Positions 51,332-60,428 of a DNA stretch of 63,636 nucleotides are shown piece after piece; the stretch's first letter is position 1, and every line of letters begins with the position of its first letter. The position numbers were made by a program, and so were the translations under genes. Under the pieces are notes generated by a model. That model did no database searches, was not told the origin of the DNA, and worked only from the letters and a program-made list of their open reading frames with translations. The stretch comes from Actinomycetes bacterium (GTDB lineage: Bacteria > Actinomycetota > Acidimicrobiia > Acidimicrobiales > Ilumatobacteraceae), in assembly GCA_023417265.1 (NCBI GenBank), contig JAEZFY010000297.1, positions 1 through 63,636 of the forward strand, written 5' to 3'.

Positions 51332-52224
51332 TCCGCCTCCCGAGACATGCTTCGCGTACCGAAGGCGTGTCGCAACCCGTCACCGATGAGCGTGAGCGAC
51401 AACACCGTGACGACGATCATGGCCGCCGGTGCGTACACGAGGAAGGGCGCATCCTGGATCGTCTCGAAACCGCTCGAGAGCATCGTGCCCCACGAAGCGG
51501 TCGGCGGCACCACCCCGAGGCCGAGGAAGCTCAGCGTCGCTTCTGCGGTCACCGCGACTCCCGCTCCGACCGACAGGCGCACCATCACCGGCGACAGAGC
51601 GTTGGGCAGGACATGGCGGACGAGGATCCTCCGGCGGGTGGCGCCGATTGCGCGCTCCGCCTCGATAAACGTTTCCGCGGCCACGCTGTGGGTGGCCGCC
51701 TGCGTGACCCGGAACACGCCGGCCGAGAGGTAGAGCCCGAGGCCGACGAAGATCGACGGGAGACCGCGACCGAACACCGCCGCCACGACGATGAAGAACA
51801 GGATCGCGGGCAGGGCCAGCAAGGCGTCGTTGACGCGTGCGAGCACCGACTCGAGTGGCCCACGCACGAACCCGGCGAGCAAACCCGCGGTCACTCCGAC
51901 CACGGCAGCGATCGACACACTCGCCAGGCTTACGATCAGCGACACCCGCGTGCCGTACAGCAGGCGGCTGAGCTGGTCGCGGCCGAACTTGTCGGTGCCG
52001 AGTGGATGGCCATCGGTTCCGGGCCCGGACAGCGTGTTGTACAGATCTTGAGCGTCGGGGTCGTGAGGCGCGAGCACGGGAGCCAATACGGCCACCACGG
52101 CCAACACGACGATCACTGCGGCGCCCACGACCGCAGCACGCTGCTGGGCGAAGCGCCGCAGCCCGTGCCAGCGCGTGCCGAGATCCGGATCCAGCGCGTC
52201 GTCGTCGGTTCGTCCGCTGATCAT
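51328..52224 (-). CDS. ABC transporter permease (DppC type)
   Basis: 298 residues with an N-terminal anchor helix, HPLGTDKFGRDQLSRLLYGT, and the coupling loop ERAIGATRRRILVRHVLPN. About six membrane helices. The ATG overlaps the DppB stop by 4 bp and the stop overlaps the DppD start as GTGA. Confidence 0.92.
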   Translation of the reverse strand: MISGRTDDDALDPDLGTRWHGLRRFAQQRAAVVGAAVIVVLAVVAVLAPVLAPHDPDAQDLYNTLSGPGTDGHPLGTDKFGRDQLSRLLYGTRVSLIVSLASVSIAAVVGVTAGLLAGFVRGPLESVLARVNDALLALPAILFFIVVAAVFGRGLPSIFVGLGLYLSAGVFRVTQAATHSVAAETFIEAERAIGATRRRILVRHVLPNALSPVMVRLSVGAGVAVTAEATLSFLGLGVVPPTASWGTMLSSGFETIQDAPFLVYAPAAMIVVTVLSLTLIGDGLRHAFGTRSMSREAE

Positions 52225-53162
52225 GTGCGCAGCTTCGGGTTGAGGTAGCCGTAGGCGATGTCGGAGATGACGCCCACGACCAGGATCGCGATCGAGATCA
52301 ACACCACGATGCCGAGCAACACGTTGACATCGCCGAACCGTGCGGCCGAGATGGCAAGTGACCCCACACCACCGATCGCGAAGATGCTCTCGACGACCGC
52401 GGTGCCGCCGACAATCAGACTCAACCGCAGGCTCAAGATCGCGACAACCGGGGTGGCCGCAGTGCGGAGGGCATGCTTGAACACCACGGCCCGCTTGCTC
52501 AGACCGCGGGCGCGCGCGCTCAAGATGAAGTCTCGGTCCAGCGTGTCGATCAGCGACGCTCGCAGCTGCAGGGTCACCTCGGCCGCCGGGTAGGTCGCCA
52601 AGGCGACCCCCGGCAGCACCAGGTGCCGGAACCACTCCCACGGATCTTCCGTGAGCCCGACGTACCCGATCGCCGGTAACAGATTCCATTCAACCGACAA
52701 CTGGACGACCAGCACGATCGCGAACACGAAGGTCGGCGTCGCGACGAGGATCGCAGCGATCACCGCTACCGCGCGGTCGACCAACGAACCGACCCACACG
52801 GCCGCCAGGGTTCCGAACAGCAGCCCACACACCAGTGCCAAGGTGATCGCCACCACCGCGATCGACAGGGTCTCCGGGAGCCGGTCGACGATCGACGCGG
52901 TGACGCTCTGCTTGGTGCTGTACGACTCGCCGAGGTCACCTCTGACCGCGTTGGCGAGCCACGTCGCATACCGCATCGGGAGTGGCTCGTCGAGCTCGAG
53001 GTCTTCACGGACCGCCTCGATCTCTTCGGCGGTCGCGGTCTCTCCGGCGAGTTGGGCCGCCGGATCGTTGGGCGACACGTCGACCATCACGAACAGGATG
53101 AACGTGGCAATGACGAGTGTCGGCACCACCGAGGCGAGCCGTTTGGCGACGAAGCTCAGCAC
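52221..53162 (-). CDS. ABC transporter permease (DppB type)
   Basis: 313 residues starting LSFVAKRLASVVPTLVIATF; DLGESYSTKQSV and the coupling loop FILSARARGLSKRAVVFKH are typical of DppB. Forms the channel with the DppC protein. It lies 16 bp after the stop of the OppF-type ATPase gene. Confidence 0.92.
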   Translation of the reverse strand: MLSFVAKRLASVVPTLVIATFILFVMVDVSPNDPAAQLAGETATAEEIEAVREDLELDEPLPMRYATWLANAVRGDLGESYSTKQSVTASIVDRLPETLSIAVVAITLALVCGLLFGTLAAVWVGSLVDRAVAVIAAILVATPTFVFAIVLVVQLSVEWNLLPAIGYVGLTEDPWEWFRHLVLPGVALATYPAAEVTLQLRASLIDTLDRDFILSARARGLSKRAVVFKHALRTAATPVVAILSLRLSLIVGGTAVVESIFAIGGVGSLAISAARFGDVNVLLGIVVLISIAILVVGVISDIAYGYLNPKLRT

Positions 53163-53178
53163 GGTGCGATCACGTCCG

Positions 53179-53985
53179 CTACCCCCTTCTCAGCGCGCGC
53201 GGCACGAGGTTCGGCACTGCCGCCAGGAGCTGTCGGGTGTAGTCGTGCTGCGGCTCGCGGAACAGCCGCTCGGCCGCATCGAGCTCGACGATCCGCCCGG
53301 CCGACATCACCGCGACCCTGTCGGAGATCACCTCGACGAGGCTCAGGTCGTGGGAGATGAAGAGGTAGCTGAGACCGCGCTCGATCTGCAGGTCGCGCAT
53401 CAGATTCAGCACCTGAGCGCGAACCGACACATCGAGCGCGGCGACCGGCTCGTCGCACACGATCACCTCTGGCCTGAGGGTCAGCGCCCTGGCGATCGCC
53501 GCCCGCTGGAGCTGCCCGCCCGACAGCTCGCGGGGATACCGCCCGGCCATCGCCGCCGAGATGCCGACACGCTCGAGCAACACCATGGCCTGCCGCTGCC
53601 GATCGCGACGGGTTGCCCGATCGTGGATCCACAGCGGTTCGGCGACCGAGTCGACGATGCGCGCGCGCGGGTCGAGCGAACTGTAGGGGTCCTGAAAGAT
53701 CATCTGGAGCTTGCGACGCATCGACCGCATCTCGGCAGGCCGGAGCTTGCTGACATCGCTTCCTGCGAACGTGATCGTGCCGGAATCGGGCTCGATCAGG
53801 CGGAGCAGCAGCCGGCCGACCGTCGACTTGCCGGCGCCCGACTCCCCCACGAGCGACAAGGTCTCGCCCGCCTCGAGGGCGAGGTCTACGCCGTCGACCG
53901 CGCGCACGAAGCGTCGCTCGCGGCCGAGCCTGCGTCGGCCGACCGGGTAGACCTTGGTCAACCCGGTGGCCGTCAGGAGGCTCAC
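53179..53985 (-). CDS. ABC transporter ATP-binding protein (DppF/OppF type)
   Basis: 268 residues from a GTG. Walker A GESGAGKSTVGR, Q-loop MIFQDPYSSLDPRA, signature LSGGQLQR, Walker B VIVCDEPVAALD, H-loop FISHDLSL and the C-terminal HDYTRQLLAAVP motif. Encoded between the binding protein and DppB, 45 bp after the binding-protein stop. Confidence 0.92.
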   Translation of the reverse strand: MSLLTATGLTKVYPVGRRRLGRERRFVRAVDGVDLALEAGETLSLVGESGAGKSTVGRLLLRLIEPDSGTITFAGSDVSKLRPAEMRSMRRKLQMIFQDPYSSLDPRARIVDSVAEPLWIHDRATRRDRQRQAMVLLERVGISAAMAGRYPRELSGGQLQRAAIARALTLRPEVIVCDEPVAALDVSVRAQVLNLMRDLQIERGLSYLFISHDLSLVEVISDRVAVMSAGRIVELDAAERLFREPQHDYTRQLLAAVPNLVPRALRRG

Positions 53986-54030
53986 CGCTCGGCCTCCGCG
54001 TGACGGTTCGGCCGCCGCCGGCCGTCCACC

Positions 54031-55770
54031 TCAGGCACGGACATACAAGTACGAGACGTCGATCGAACCGGACGTCGTGTAGAGAAGGTCGTCGATGTTG
54101 GCCACGCTCCCGTCGTGGGCCCAGACGTGCTGAGCGTTGCAGGCGGGGATGATGCGGAAGCCGCCGTACAGTGCGGCCCAGATCTCGGCGAACGCCGGTT
54201 GCCACGTCTCAACCGACCCGGCCGGGTCGTTGCCGATCGAGATCAACTCTTCCATCCGTGCGACGTCGTCACCCACCAGGTGGTACGCCCCGACGGCGTA
54301 GCTGGCTGCCAGTTGACTGGCTTCGTACGTGTTGCCCACCGCCATCGCGGTGAGGTGGGCGGTGCCCTCACCGAACTCGGTGGGCCGGTCGACCACCTCG
54401 AGGGTGACGTCGAACCCGACTGCCTCGAGCATCGCCTGGAACACCTCGGAAGCCGCCGTGTACACGGCGATCGTTCGCATGGTCACCTTCAGATCGGTGA
54501 CGCCCGACTCGGCGATCAGCTCGCGAGCGCGGTCGGGGTCGTACGCGTAGGTGCCCTCGAGCTCCGGCGCGTGGGCCCAGTGGCCAGCCGGGAAGAACTG
54601 GGCGGCCGGGTTGCAGGCACCGTCGTACAGGGCCTGCGAGAAGCCCTCCTTGTCGATGGCGTAGGCGACGGCCTCACGCACGAGCGGATTGTCGAACGGG
54701 GGCAGCGTGTCGCGGAGCATCATCCCGTACTGCAGACCGTCGAGATCGACCGCGAGTCCTTGCAGCTCGCCCGCTGCGAGTTGCGCCTGCGCCTCTGCTA
54801 CCGGAGCTCCGAAGATCTGGGCCATCTCGAGGTCACCCGCCTCGAGCGCGTTGATGCGCTGCGCGGTGTCGGTCACACCGACGATCGTGAGGCGTGCCAG
54901 CAGGCCCTTGCGCAGATCCCAGAAGTTGGGGTTCGGCACGTAGCTCGCCGACTCGCCGGCGGTGAATGACTCGAGGACGTATGCGCCGGACGCCCCGGCG
55001 CCCTCCGTGGCGATGGCGTCGGGTGTTTCGGCGATCGCCTTCGGGCTCACCATCATCCCGCCACCCTGGGAGAACATCACCGGCAGTTCGGCACCCCCGG
55101 ACGAGAGGTTCAGTTGCACGGTGTGGTCGTCGATCACCTCGATCGTGTCGATGGCCGACAGCGACGAGGCCTGAACGGAGGTGGGCAGGGTCTTGTAGCG
55201 CTCCAGGTTGACCCTCACGGCCTCGGCGTCGAAGGGCGTGCCATCCTGGAACGAGACTCCCTCCCGCAGGGTGAGCACCATCGTGGTGGCGTCCGGGTAG
55301 CTCCAGCCGGTTGCCAGGCGCGGCCGCACCTGGCCGTCGGGGCCGAGCTCGGTCAGGCTGTCGTAGATCGGGCGCAGGTAGACGAGGCCGAGCTCGGCGG
55401 CGGGGTCGAGCTGGCGCGGCGGCCCGCCATACCCGATGCGCAGCTCACCATCGGGATTCCAGTCCGCAGGGCGCGAGTTCACCGACGGGTCGGAGGCGAT
55501 GTCGCGGACCCAACCGGTCCGGGTCGGGCCTCCCGAGTCACCTTCCTGGCCGACTGCGACGGTGCCCACCGTCTCCACGGGAGCCCGCTCCGTCGTCGCA
55601 GTGGACGTGCCCACCGGCTCCGAATCGACGGCACCCGTCGGTGCCACCGGCCCCGCAGACGTCTCCGGCTCGGCGGCGTCGTCATCCCCGCCGCACGAGG
55701 CGACGCACGCCACCACCAGCCCGAGCGCGATTGCCCCGCGCACCGTCCGTCGTGTCGAACCCCTTCTCAT
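54031..55770 (-). CDS. Lipoprotein substrate-binding protein of the second Dpp-type importer
   Basis: 579 residues with a lipoprotein signal ending CVASC|G, a Ser/Thr/Val-rich linker to about residue 75, and a family-5 binding domain (QLDPAAELGLVYLRPIYDSL, LTLREGVSYANG-like VLTLREGVSFQDGTPFD, VREAVAYAIDKEGFSQAL). First gene of a five-gene operon with a complete set of two permeases and two ATPases. Ligand unknown; neighbouring genes suggest an organic acid or peptide-like compound. Confidence 0.92.
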   Translation of the reverse strand: MRRGSTRRTVRGAIALGLVVACVASCGGDDDAAEPETSAGPVAPTGAVDSEPVGTSTATTERAPVETVGTVAVGQEGDSGGPTRTGWVRDIASDPSVNSRPADWNPDGELRIGYGGPPRQLDPAAELGLVYLRPIYDSLTELGPDGQVRPRLATGWSYPDATTMVLTLREGVSFQDGTPFDAEAVRVNLERYKTLPTSVQASSLSAIDTIEVIDDHTVQLNLSSGGAELPVMFSQGGGMMVSPKAIAETPDAIATEGAGASGAYVLESFTAGESASYVPNPNFWDLRKGLLARLTIVGVTDTAQRINALEAGDLEMAQIFGAPVAEAQAQLAAGELQGLAVDLDGLQYGMMLRDTLPPFDNPLVREAVAYAIDKEGFSQALYDGACNPAAQFFPAGHWAHAPELEGTYAYDPDRARELIAESGVTDLKVTMRTIAVYTAASEVFQAMLEAVGFDVTLEVVDRPTEFGEGTAHLTAMAVGNTYEASQLAASYAVGAYHLVGDDVARMEELISIGNDPAGSVETWQPAFAEIWAALYGGFRIIPACNAQHVWAHDGSVANIDDLLYTTSGSIDVSYLYVRA

Positions 55771-55958
55771 GTCTCTCCCTCGTGACTCGTCAACGTCGCA
55801 CGATCGAGAAGCCCGTTGGCTCCTCGAGACACGACCCGAACTTCCACCCCGACCGGAACGTACTCACACTCGGCGTTGCGCACAGTTGGACTGCGACGGA
55901 CTCGTCCGCTCCAGCGTCGTCCAACCGCAGCCAGGCGGTCGCGGCATACCGTGCGCGC

Positions 55959-56426
55959 ATGCCGGCACCCGATCCGATGACGCAGCTTGAACTCCAGGCC
56001 GTGTTGGCGCGCTACGCGAACGGACTCGATCGCCGCGATCGCGAGCTGTTCCTCTCGGCGTTCCACACCGACGGTCGCTTGCGGATCCACAGCCCGGCGA
56101 CCGACCCGGCCCCCGTCTCGGAGCGACGGGGCCACGGCGAGTTGGCCGACGTCACTGACGTCATCGGGCGGTACGCCCAGACCTTCCACTTCCTCGGGCA
56201 ATCCTCGTTCCACGTTGACGGCGACGAGGCCACCGGTGAGACACACTGCCTCGCGCACCATCTCAGTGTCGGTCCGCACGGTGGTGAGAACCTGGTGATG
56301 CACATCCGCTACGACGAACGACTGCGGCGTGGCGATGACGGCGAGTGGCGCTTCGCCGACCGCGGCGTGATGATCGACTGGATGGACCGGCGGTTGGCCG
56401 TACCGCTCGGTGGCCTGCCGCGCTGA
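55959..56426 (+). CDS. SnoaL-like (NTF2-fold) protein
   Basis: 155 residues from the ATG at 55959 (a second ATG at 55977). TQLELQAVLARYANGLDRRD, LFLSAFHTDGRLRIHSP, then GETHCLAHHLSVGP and EWRFADRGVMIDWMD fit SnoaL-like proteins with polar residues inside the cone. Possible isomerase, dehydratase or ring-hydroxylating accessory. Divergent from the ABC operon and 6 bp before the convergent hydrolase. Confidence 0.85.
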   Translation: MPAPDPMTQLELQAVLARYANGLDRRDRELFLSAFHTDGRLRIHSPATDPAPVSERRGHGELADVTDVIGRYAQTFHFLGQSSFHVDGDEATGETHCLAHHLSVGPHGGENLVMHIRYDERLRRGDDGEWRFADRGVMIDWMDRRLAVPLGGLPR

Positions 56427-56432
56427 ACGACG

Positions 56433-57281
56433 TCAGTTGGTCGCCATCTGTCGCCTGAGGACGCAGGCCTCGGCGAACGCCACGACCTTCAGGTGGTAGG
56501 TCCTCGCCGCCAACCCGAGGCTGGTGTTGTGACCGGCTCCAGGCTCGGCCTCGATCGTCAGCGGCACCGCGTTGCGCAGGTGCCGCCGCAGCAAACTCAT
56601 GCTCTCGACGTCGGTGCGCCAGAACCCTTCGTGCTCGGCGAACGTCAAGCGCACCGGAATCGTGATCCGGGGCCCGATCTCGGCGAGGATCTGCGGCCAC
56701 GCTCGGCCTTCCGACCGCCGGTCGCCGATGGGGGTGGGGTCGAGCGGCAGCCCGCCGCGGGCGAAAGTCCCTGCCGGGTACAGCACCTCCGGACCCCAGG
56801 CCGGACCGCGATGACCGCGTGCGCGCTCCTCCGGCTCCACTCGGCGTGGCGGGAACTCGGTGTACTCGGAACCGGTTCCCGCTCCGTCGAGGCCGAGCAA
56901 CCTCGCTCCACGCTCGGTCGCCGCCATCATCATGGCGACCTTCAGGCCGTACGAATGGGCGACGAGCACCACACCGGCCCCGACGTCTCGGCCGTCGGTG
57001 TACGCGTCGATCGCGTCGAGGAGCATCGCTGCCTGCTCGGCGAGCGGCACGAACCCGACATGGTTGCTGGCGCCGGAGCCCGGACGGTCTGGCGCCCACA
57101 CGTCGAAACCGACCGTCGAGGCCAACTCGAGCAGCGAGAGCGACCGGTCGACTGGGGCGTGGTAGTAGCCGGCATGCATCCCGGAGCCGTGCAGCGCGAC
57201 GATCAGGCCGCGAGGCGGAACCGATGCGCTCGCCCCGAGCCCGGACAGGACGATCTTGCCCCTGGCCGACTCGATCGTCAC
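56433..57281 (-). CDS. Alpha/beta hydrolase
   Basis: 282 residues if the GTG at 57281 is used; the frame is open far upstream through a Pro-rich stretch with a 27-bp in-phase repeat, so the true start may be earlier. LIVALHGSGMHAGYY (oxyanion), FDVWAPDRPGSGAS, nucleophile elbow LVAHSYGLKV (GxSxG with Ala-His-Ser-Tyr-Gly), and a late His in GAGHNTSLG. Substrate unknown. Divergent from the acyl-CoA ligase gene. Confidence 0.82.
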   Translation of the reverse strand: MTIESARGKIVLSGLGASASVPPRGLIVALHGSGMHAGYYHAPVDRSLSLLELASTVGFDVWAPDRPGSGASNHVGFVPLAEQAAMLLDAIDAYTDGRDVGAGVVLVAHSYGLKVAMMMAATERGARLLGLDGAGTGSEYTEFPPRRVEPEERARGHRGPAWGPEVLYPAGTFARGGLPLDPTPIGDRRSEGRAWPQILAEIGPRITIPVRLTFAEHEGFWRTDVESMSLLRRHLRNAVPLTIEAEPGAGHNTSLGLAARTYHLKVVAFAEACVLRRQMATN

Positions 57282-57344
57282 CGGTGCCTCGCGCACGTTC
57301 CCGGTCGGTGCCGGAAGGCGATTGAACTTGGCAGGGTCGGGCGA

Positions 57345-57393
57345 TGGGTTCACGGGAGGCCGGTCGGGCGGTGGGTTCACGGGAGGCTGGTCG
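57345..57393. repeat. 22-bp direct repeat, 27-bp period, in the divergent region before the ligase
   Basis: TGGGTTCACGGGAGGC followed by (C/T)GGTCG occurs at 57345-57366 and 57372-57393 with one mismatch. The 27-bp period is nine codons and the minus strand encodes PPVNPPPDR-like units, so this may be a Pro-rich N-terminal extension of the hydrolase or a tandem protein-binding site. The 57282-57626 interval holds no other recognisable feature. Confidence 0.5.
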
Positions 57394-57626
57394 AGCCTTG
57401 CGTTCGCTGGGCTCCTCGTCGGAACGTATCGTCGACAGGCAACGAACAGCCCGTCGCGTCCAACCGTGAGTTCGCACCGGGAAGGATGCAGCGAACCGAG
57501 GCAGTTGGACGGACGATAAGCAACCGGTCGTATGTTGACGCCCGGCGCTGCAGCGCCCCCTAGCCATTTTGGCGGCGCCTCGGCGAACGAGGCACCGCCA
57601 CCCTTCCGACCTGCAACCCGACGGTG

Positions 57627-59198
57627 ATGATGCGCGTACCCGAGATCGAGTTCACCCCGACTGTTCCCACGCTGCTGCACCGGGCCGTCGAACGGCACGG
57701 TGAGCTGCTCCACGTGGTCAGCAAAACCGATCGCTTGACGTTCGCCGAGGCGGAGCGTCGCTCGGCGGTGCTCGCCCGCAGGTTGCTCGCCGCTGGCGTC
57801 GGGAAGGGTACCCGGGTCGGCATCGCCCTGCCGTCGAGCACCGAGTTCGAAGTCGCATTCCTCGCCGTGTCGCGGATCGGTGCGATCGCCATGCTGATCA
57901 GCACCACCTACCGCCCGGCCGAGCTGCAGCGGGTCATCCGCAACGGCGACGTGTCCGTCCTCATCGCCGGCGCGCGCCTCCTCGAGCGCGATTATCAGCG
58001 TCAGCTCGAGGACAGCGTCCCCGGGCTCGCCGACGCCCGGCACCCACAGATCCGACTGGCGGCGATGCCCTACCTCCGCTCGATCTGGGTCGCGGGTGGC
58101 GATCGCGCGTGGGCCACGCCGATCGACCTCGGGCCCGGATGCGCGAGCAGCGCCGACGCCGACCTCGTCGACGAGGACCTGCTCACCGCCGCCGAGGCCG
58201 AAGTGGTTCCCGCCGACGTGCTGCTGGCAATCTTCACCTCCGGCACGAGCGCCGACCCCAAAGCCGTGTTGCACACCCACGGCACGGCCGTCCGCAAGGT
58301 GCAACAGCACACCGGCCTCGGGCTCCAGCCGTCGGTTCCTGGCAGTCGGGTGCTGATGGTGATGCCGTTCTTCTGGGTCGGTGGCCCGCAGAGCCTGATC
58401 GGCAGCCTGCACAGTGGCTCGACGATTGTCGCCCAGGAGCGGTACGACGCCGAGCAGGCGTTGGAGCTGATCGAGCGTGAGCGGGTGACCCACGTCGCCG
58501 GCTGGCCCACCCTTGTTCAAGCGCTCCGAGCTCACCCCCGGGCACCTGAGTTCGACCTCACCTCGATCGTGCCACCGGCGACGTCGTCCGCGCTCGTCCG
58601 TTCGTCGCACGGCGACCCCGCCAACCTCGGGATGACGGAGACGTTCGGCCCGCACCGCAACCCCGCGTACTTCGACTACCGGATCATCAACCCCGAGACC
58701 GGCGATGACTTGCCCGACGGCGAGGAGGGCGAGTTCTGCGTGCGCGGCTTCGGCCTGACCGTCGGCCTGTACCGCCGCGAGCGCGAGGAGATCGTCGACG
58801 CAGACGGCTGGTACCACACCGGCGACCGCGGCTACATCGAGGACGGCGTCGTCTACTACACCGGGCGTTACAGCGAGATGATCAAGAGCGCCGGGGCGAA
58901 CGTGTCTCCGCTCGAGGTGGAGGCCGCACTGGTGGCACTCGACGGTGTGGCCCAAGCGTTCGTGTTCGGGGTTCCCGACCGCGACCGCGGTGAACTGGTC
59001 GCCGCCGTGGTGGTGGCGGAACACGACGTGGTGCTGGATCCCGAAGCGCTCATCCGCGAGTTGCGCACGGTGCTGTCCCCGTACAAGGTGCCGTCACGGA
59101 TCGTCGTGCTCGACGACGCCGAGATCCCCCGCCTGTCGAGCGGCAAGCCGCACAAGCGCGAGCTCGCCGAACGCTTCGGGGCCCGAGCGCCGCGCTAG
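57627..59198 (+). CDS. AMP-forming acyl-CoA ligase
   Basis: 523 residues (GTG 57624, ATG 57627 and ATG 57630 are adjacent candidates). P-loop LAIFTSGTSADPKAVLHTH, LGMTETFGPH, WYHTGDRGYIEDG, YYTGRYSEMIKSAGANVSP and terminal lysine in LSSGKPHKREL. Activates an unknown carboxylic acid. Convergent with the CoA-transferase operon. Confidence 0.91.
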   Translation: MMRVPEIEFTPTVPTLLHRAVERHGELLHVVSKTDRLTFAEAERRSAVLARRLLAAGVGKGTRVGIALPSSTEFEVAFLAVSRIGAIAMLISTTYRPAELQRVIRNGDVSVLIAGARLLERDYQRQLEDSVPGLADARHPQIRLAAMPYLRSIWVAGGDRAWATPIDLGPGCASSADADLVDEDLLTAAEAEVVPADVLLAIFTSGTSADPKAVLHTHGTAVRKVQQHTGLGLQPSVPGSRVLMVMPFFWVGGPQSLIGSLHSGSTIVAQERYDAEQALELIERERVTHVAGWPTLVQALRAHPRAPEFDLTSIVPPATSSALVRSSHGDPANLGMTETFGPHRNPAYFDYRIINPETGDDLPDGEEGEFCVRGFGLTVGLYRREREEIVDADGWYHTGDRGYIEDGVVYYTGRYSEMIKSAGANVSPLEVEAALVALDGVAQAFVFGVPDRDRGELVAAVVVAEHDVVLDPEALIRELRTVLSPYKVPSRIVVLDDAEIPRLSSGKPHKRELAERFGARAPR

Positions 59199-59213
59199 GC
59201 CGCTCGGCGACGG

Positions 59214-60428
59214 TCAACCGCCGCGCTCGCCCTGCCAGACGGTGCCCGCCTGCGCCAGCTCGGCGAACTCGGCGCCGGTCATGCCAAGCCACTCGGTGCA
59301 CACGGCCTCCGTGTCCTCGCCGAGCCGCCGTGCCCGGTGCACCGCAGCACTTCGCAGGTCGGGGCTGTGGCGATGCTCGACTGGGCCGAGATCGGGATGG
59401 TCGACCTCCACGAACGCATCACGAGCGCGCAGTTGCGGGTCGCGCCACACGTCTTCGGAGTCCTGGACCGCAGCGGCAGCCAGGCCCGCTCGTTGGAGCC
59501 GCAACGCCGCTTGGTGGGGTGCGTTCCCCGCCGCCCAGAGTGCCAACGCGTCAGCCAGAGCGCCGCGCTTGTCGGCGGCTGCTTCCGTCGTGTCGCACCG
59601 CAGGTCGTCGCGTTCCAGTACGTCGCACAGCCGCTGCCAATCGTCGAGATCCTCGAGTTCGACCGCAAGCCACCGGTCGTGCCCGCGGCACGCCACCGCT
59701 CCCGACAGCAGCGCTCCCGGCACGTCGTTGGCGTGACGGGTCCACGGGCGCCCCTCGACGAGCACGTCGAGGTAGATAGGTGCCATCACGGCCGCCCCGG
59801 CATCCATCTGGGAGACGTCGACGTACGTGCCACGGCCAGTGTGCCGCCTGCGTCGGAGCGCCGCTACCGCCGAGAACGCTCCGTGGTATGCGGCGACGTA
59901 GTCGAAGTGCGTCCCGTCGTGGCCCCAGATACCCGTCAGCCCGAGGAAGTTGGCGATGCTCGAGGCGTACGCGCGGTATTCGGCGCGCGGCCCGGTGCGC
60001 CCGTACCCGGAGATCGAGATCGCCACAAGCCCCGGGTTGTTGGCCGACAGCTCGGCGTAGTTGCATCCGAGCTTTTCGGCAGCACCGGGGCCGAGGTTCT
60101 CCACGAACACGTCGGCCACGTCGGTGAGCCGGCGCAGCATGGCCGGGCCACCGGGCTCGTCGAGCTCGATGCACACGCTGCGCGTGCCCCGGGCGATGCC
60201 GGTGAACACTGCGGTGGTGCGCACGCCCGACGGCTCGGTCACGGTGCCGTGATCCTCCGTGAAGAACGAACGCAACGGTTCGGGTCGCCGGCGCGATTCC
60301 ACCTTGACGACCTCTGCGCCGAGCTCGGCGAGCACGAGAGGGCACATGTTGCCGGCGACGAAGGTGCCGAGAGCCACCACCCGGACGCCAGCGAGCGGCA
60401 TGCGGTCGCGGTGGTCAGACGAGTCCAT
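59214..60428 (-). CDS. Family III CoA transferase (CaiB/BaiF)
   Basis: 404 residues in normal domain order: AGVRVVALGTFVAGNMCPLVL at the N-terminus, AELGAEVVKVESRRRPEPLR, VFVENLGPGAAEKLGCNYAEL, SISGYGRTGP and GRGTYVDVSQMDAG. Transfers CoA between carboxylic acids. Overlaps the second CoA transferase gene by 14 bp; the two may form a heterodimer or act sequentially. Confidence 0.9.
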   Translation of the reverse strand: MDSSDHRDRMPLAGVRVVALGTFVAGNMCPLVLAELGAEVVKVESRRRPEPLRSFFTEDHGTVTEPSGVRTTAVFTGIARGTRSVCIELDEPGGPAMLRRLTDVADVFVENLGPGAAEKLGCNYAELSANNPGLVAISISGYGRTGPRAEYRAYASSIANFLGLTGIWGHDGTHFDYVAAYHGAFSAVAALRRRRHTGRGTYVDVSQMDAGAAVMAPIYLDVLVEGRPWTRHANDVPGALLSGAVACRGHDRWLAVELEDLDDWQRLCDVLERDDLRCDTTEAAADKRGALADALALWAAGNAPHQAALRLQRAGLAAAAVQDSEDVWRDPQLRARDAFVEVDHPDLGPVEHRHSPDLRSAAVHRARRLGEDTEAVCTEWLGMTGAEFAELAQAGTVWQGERGG

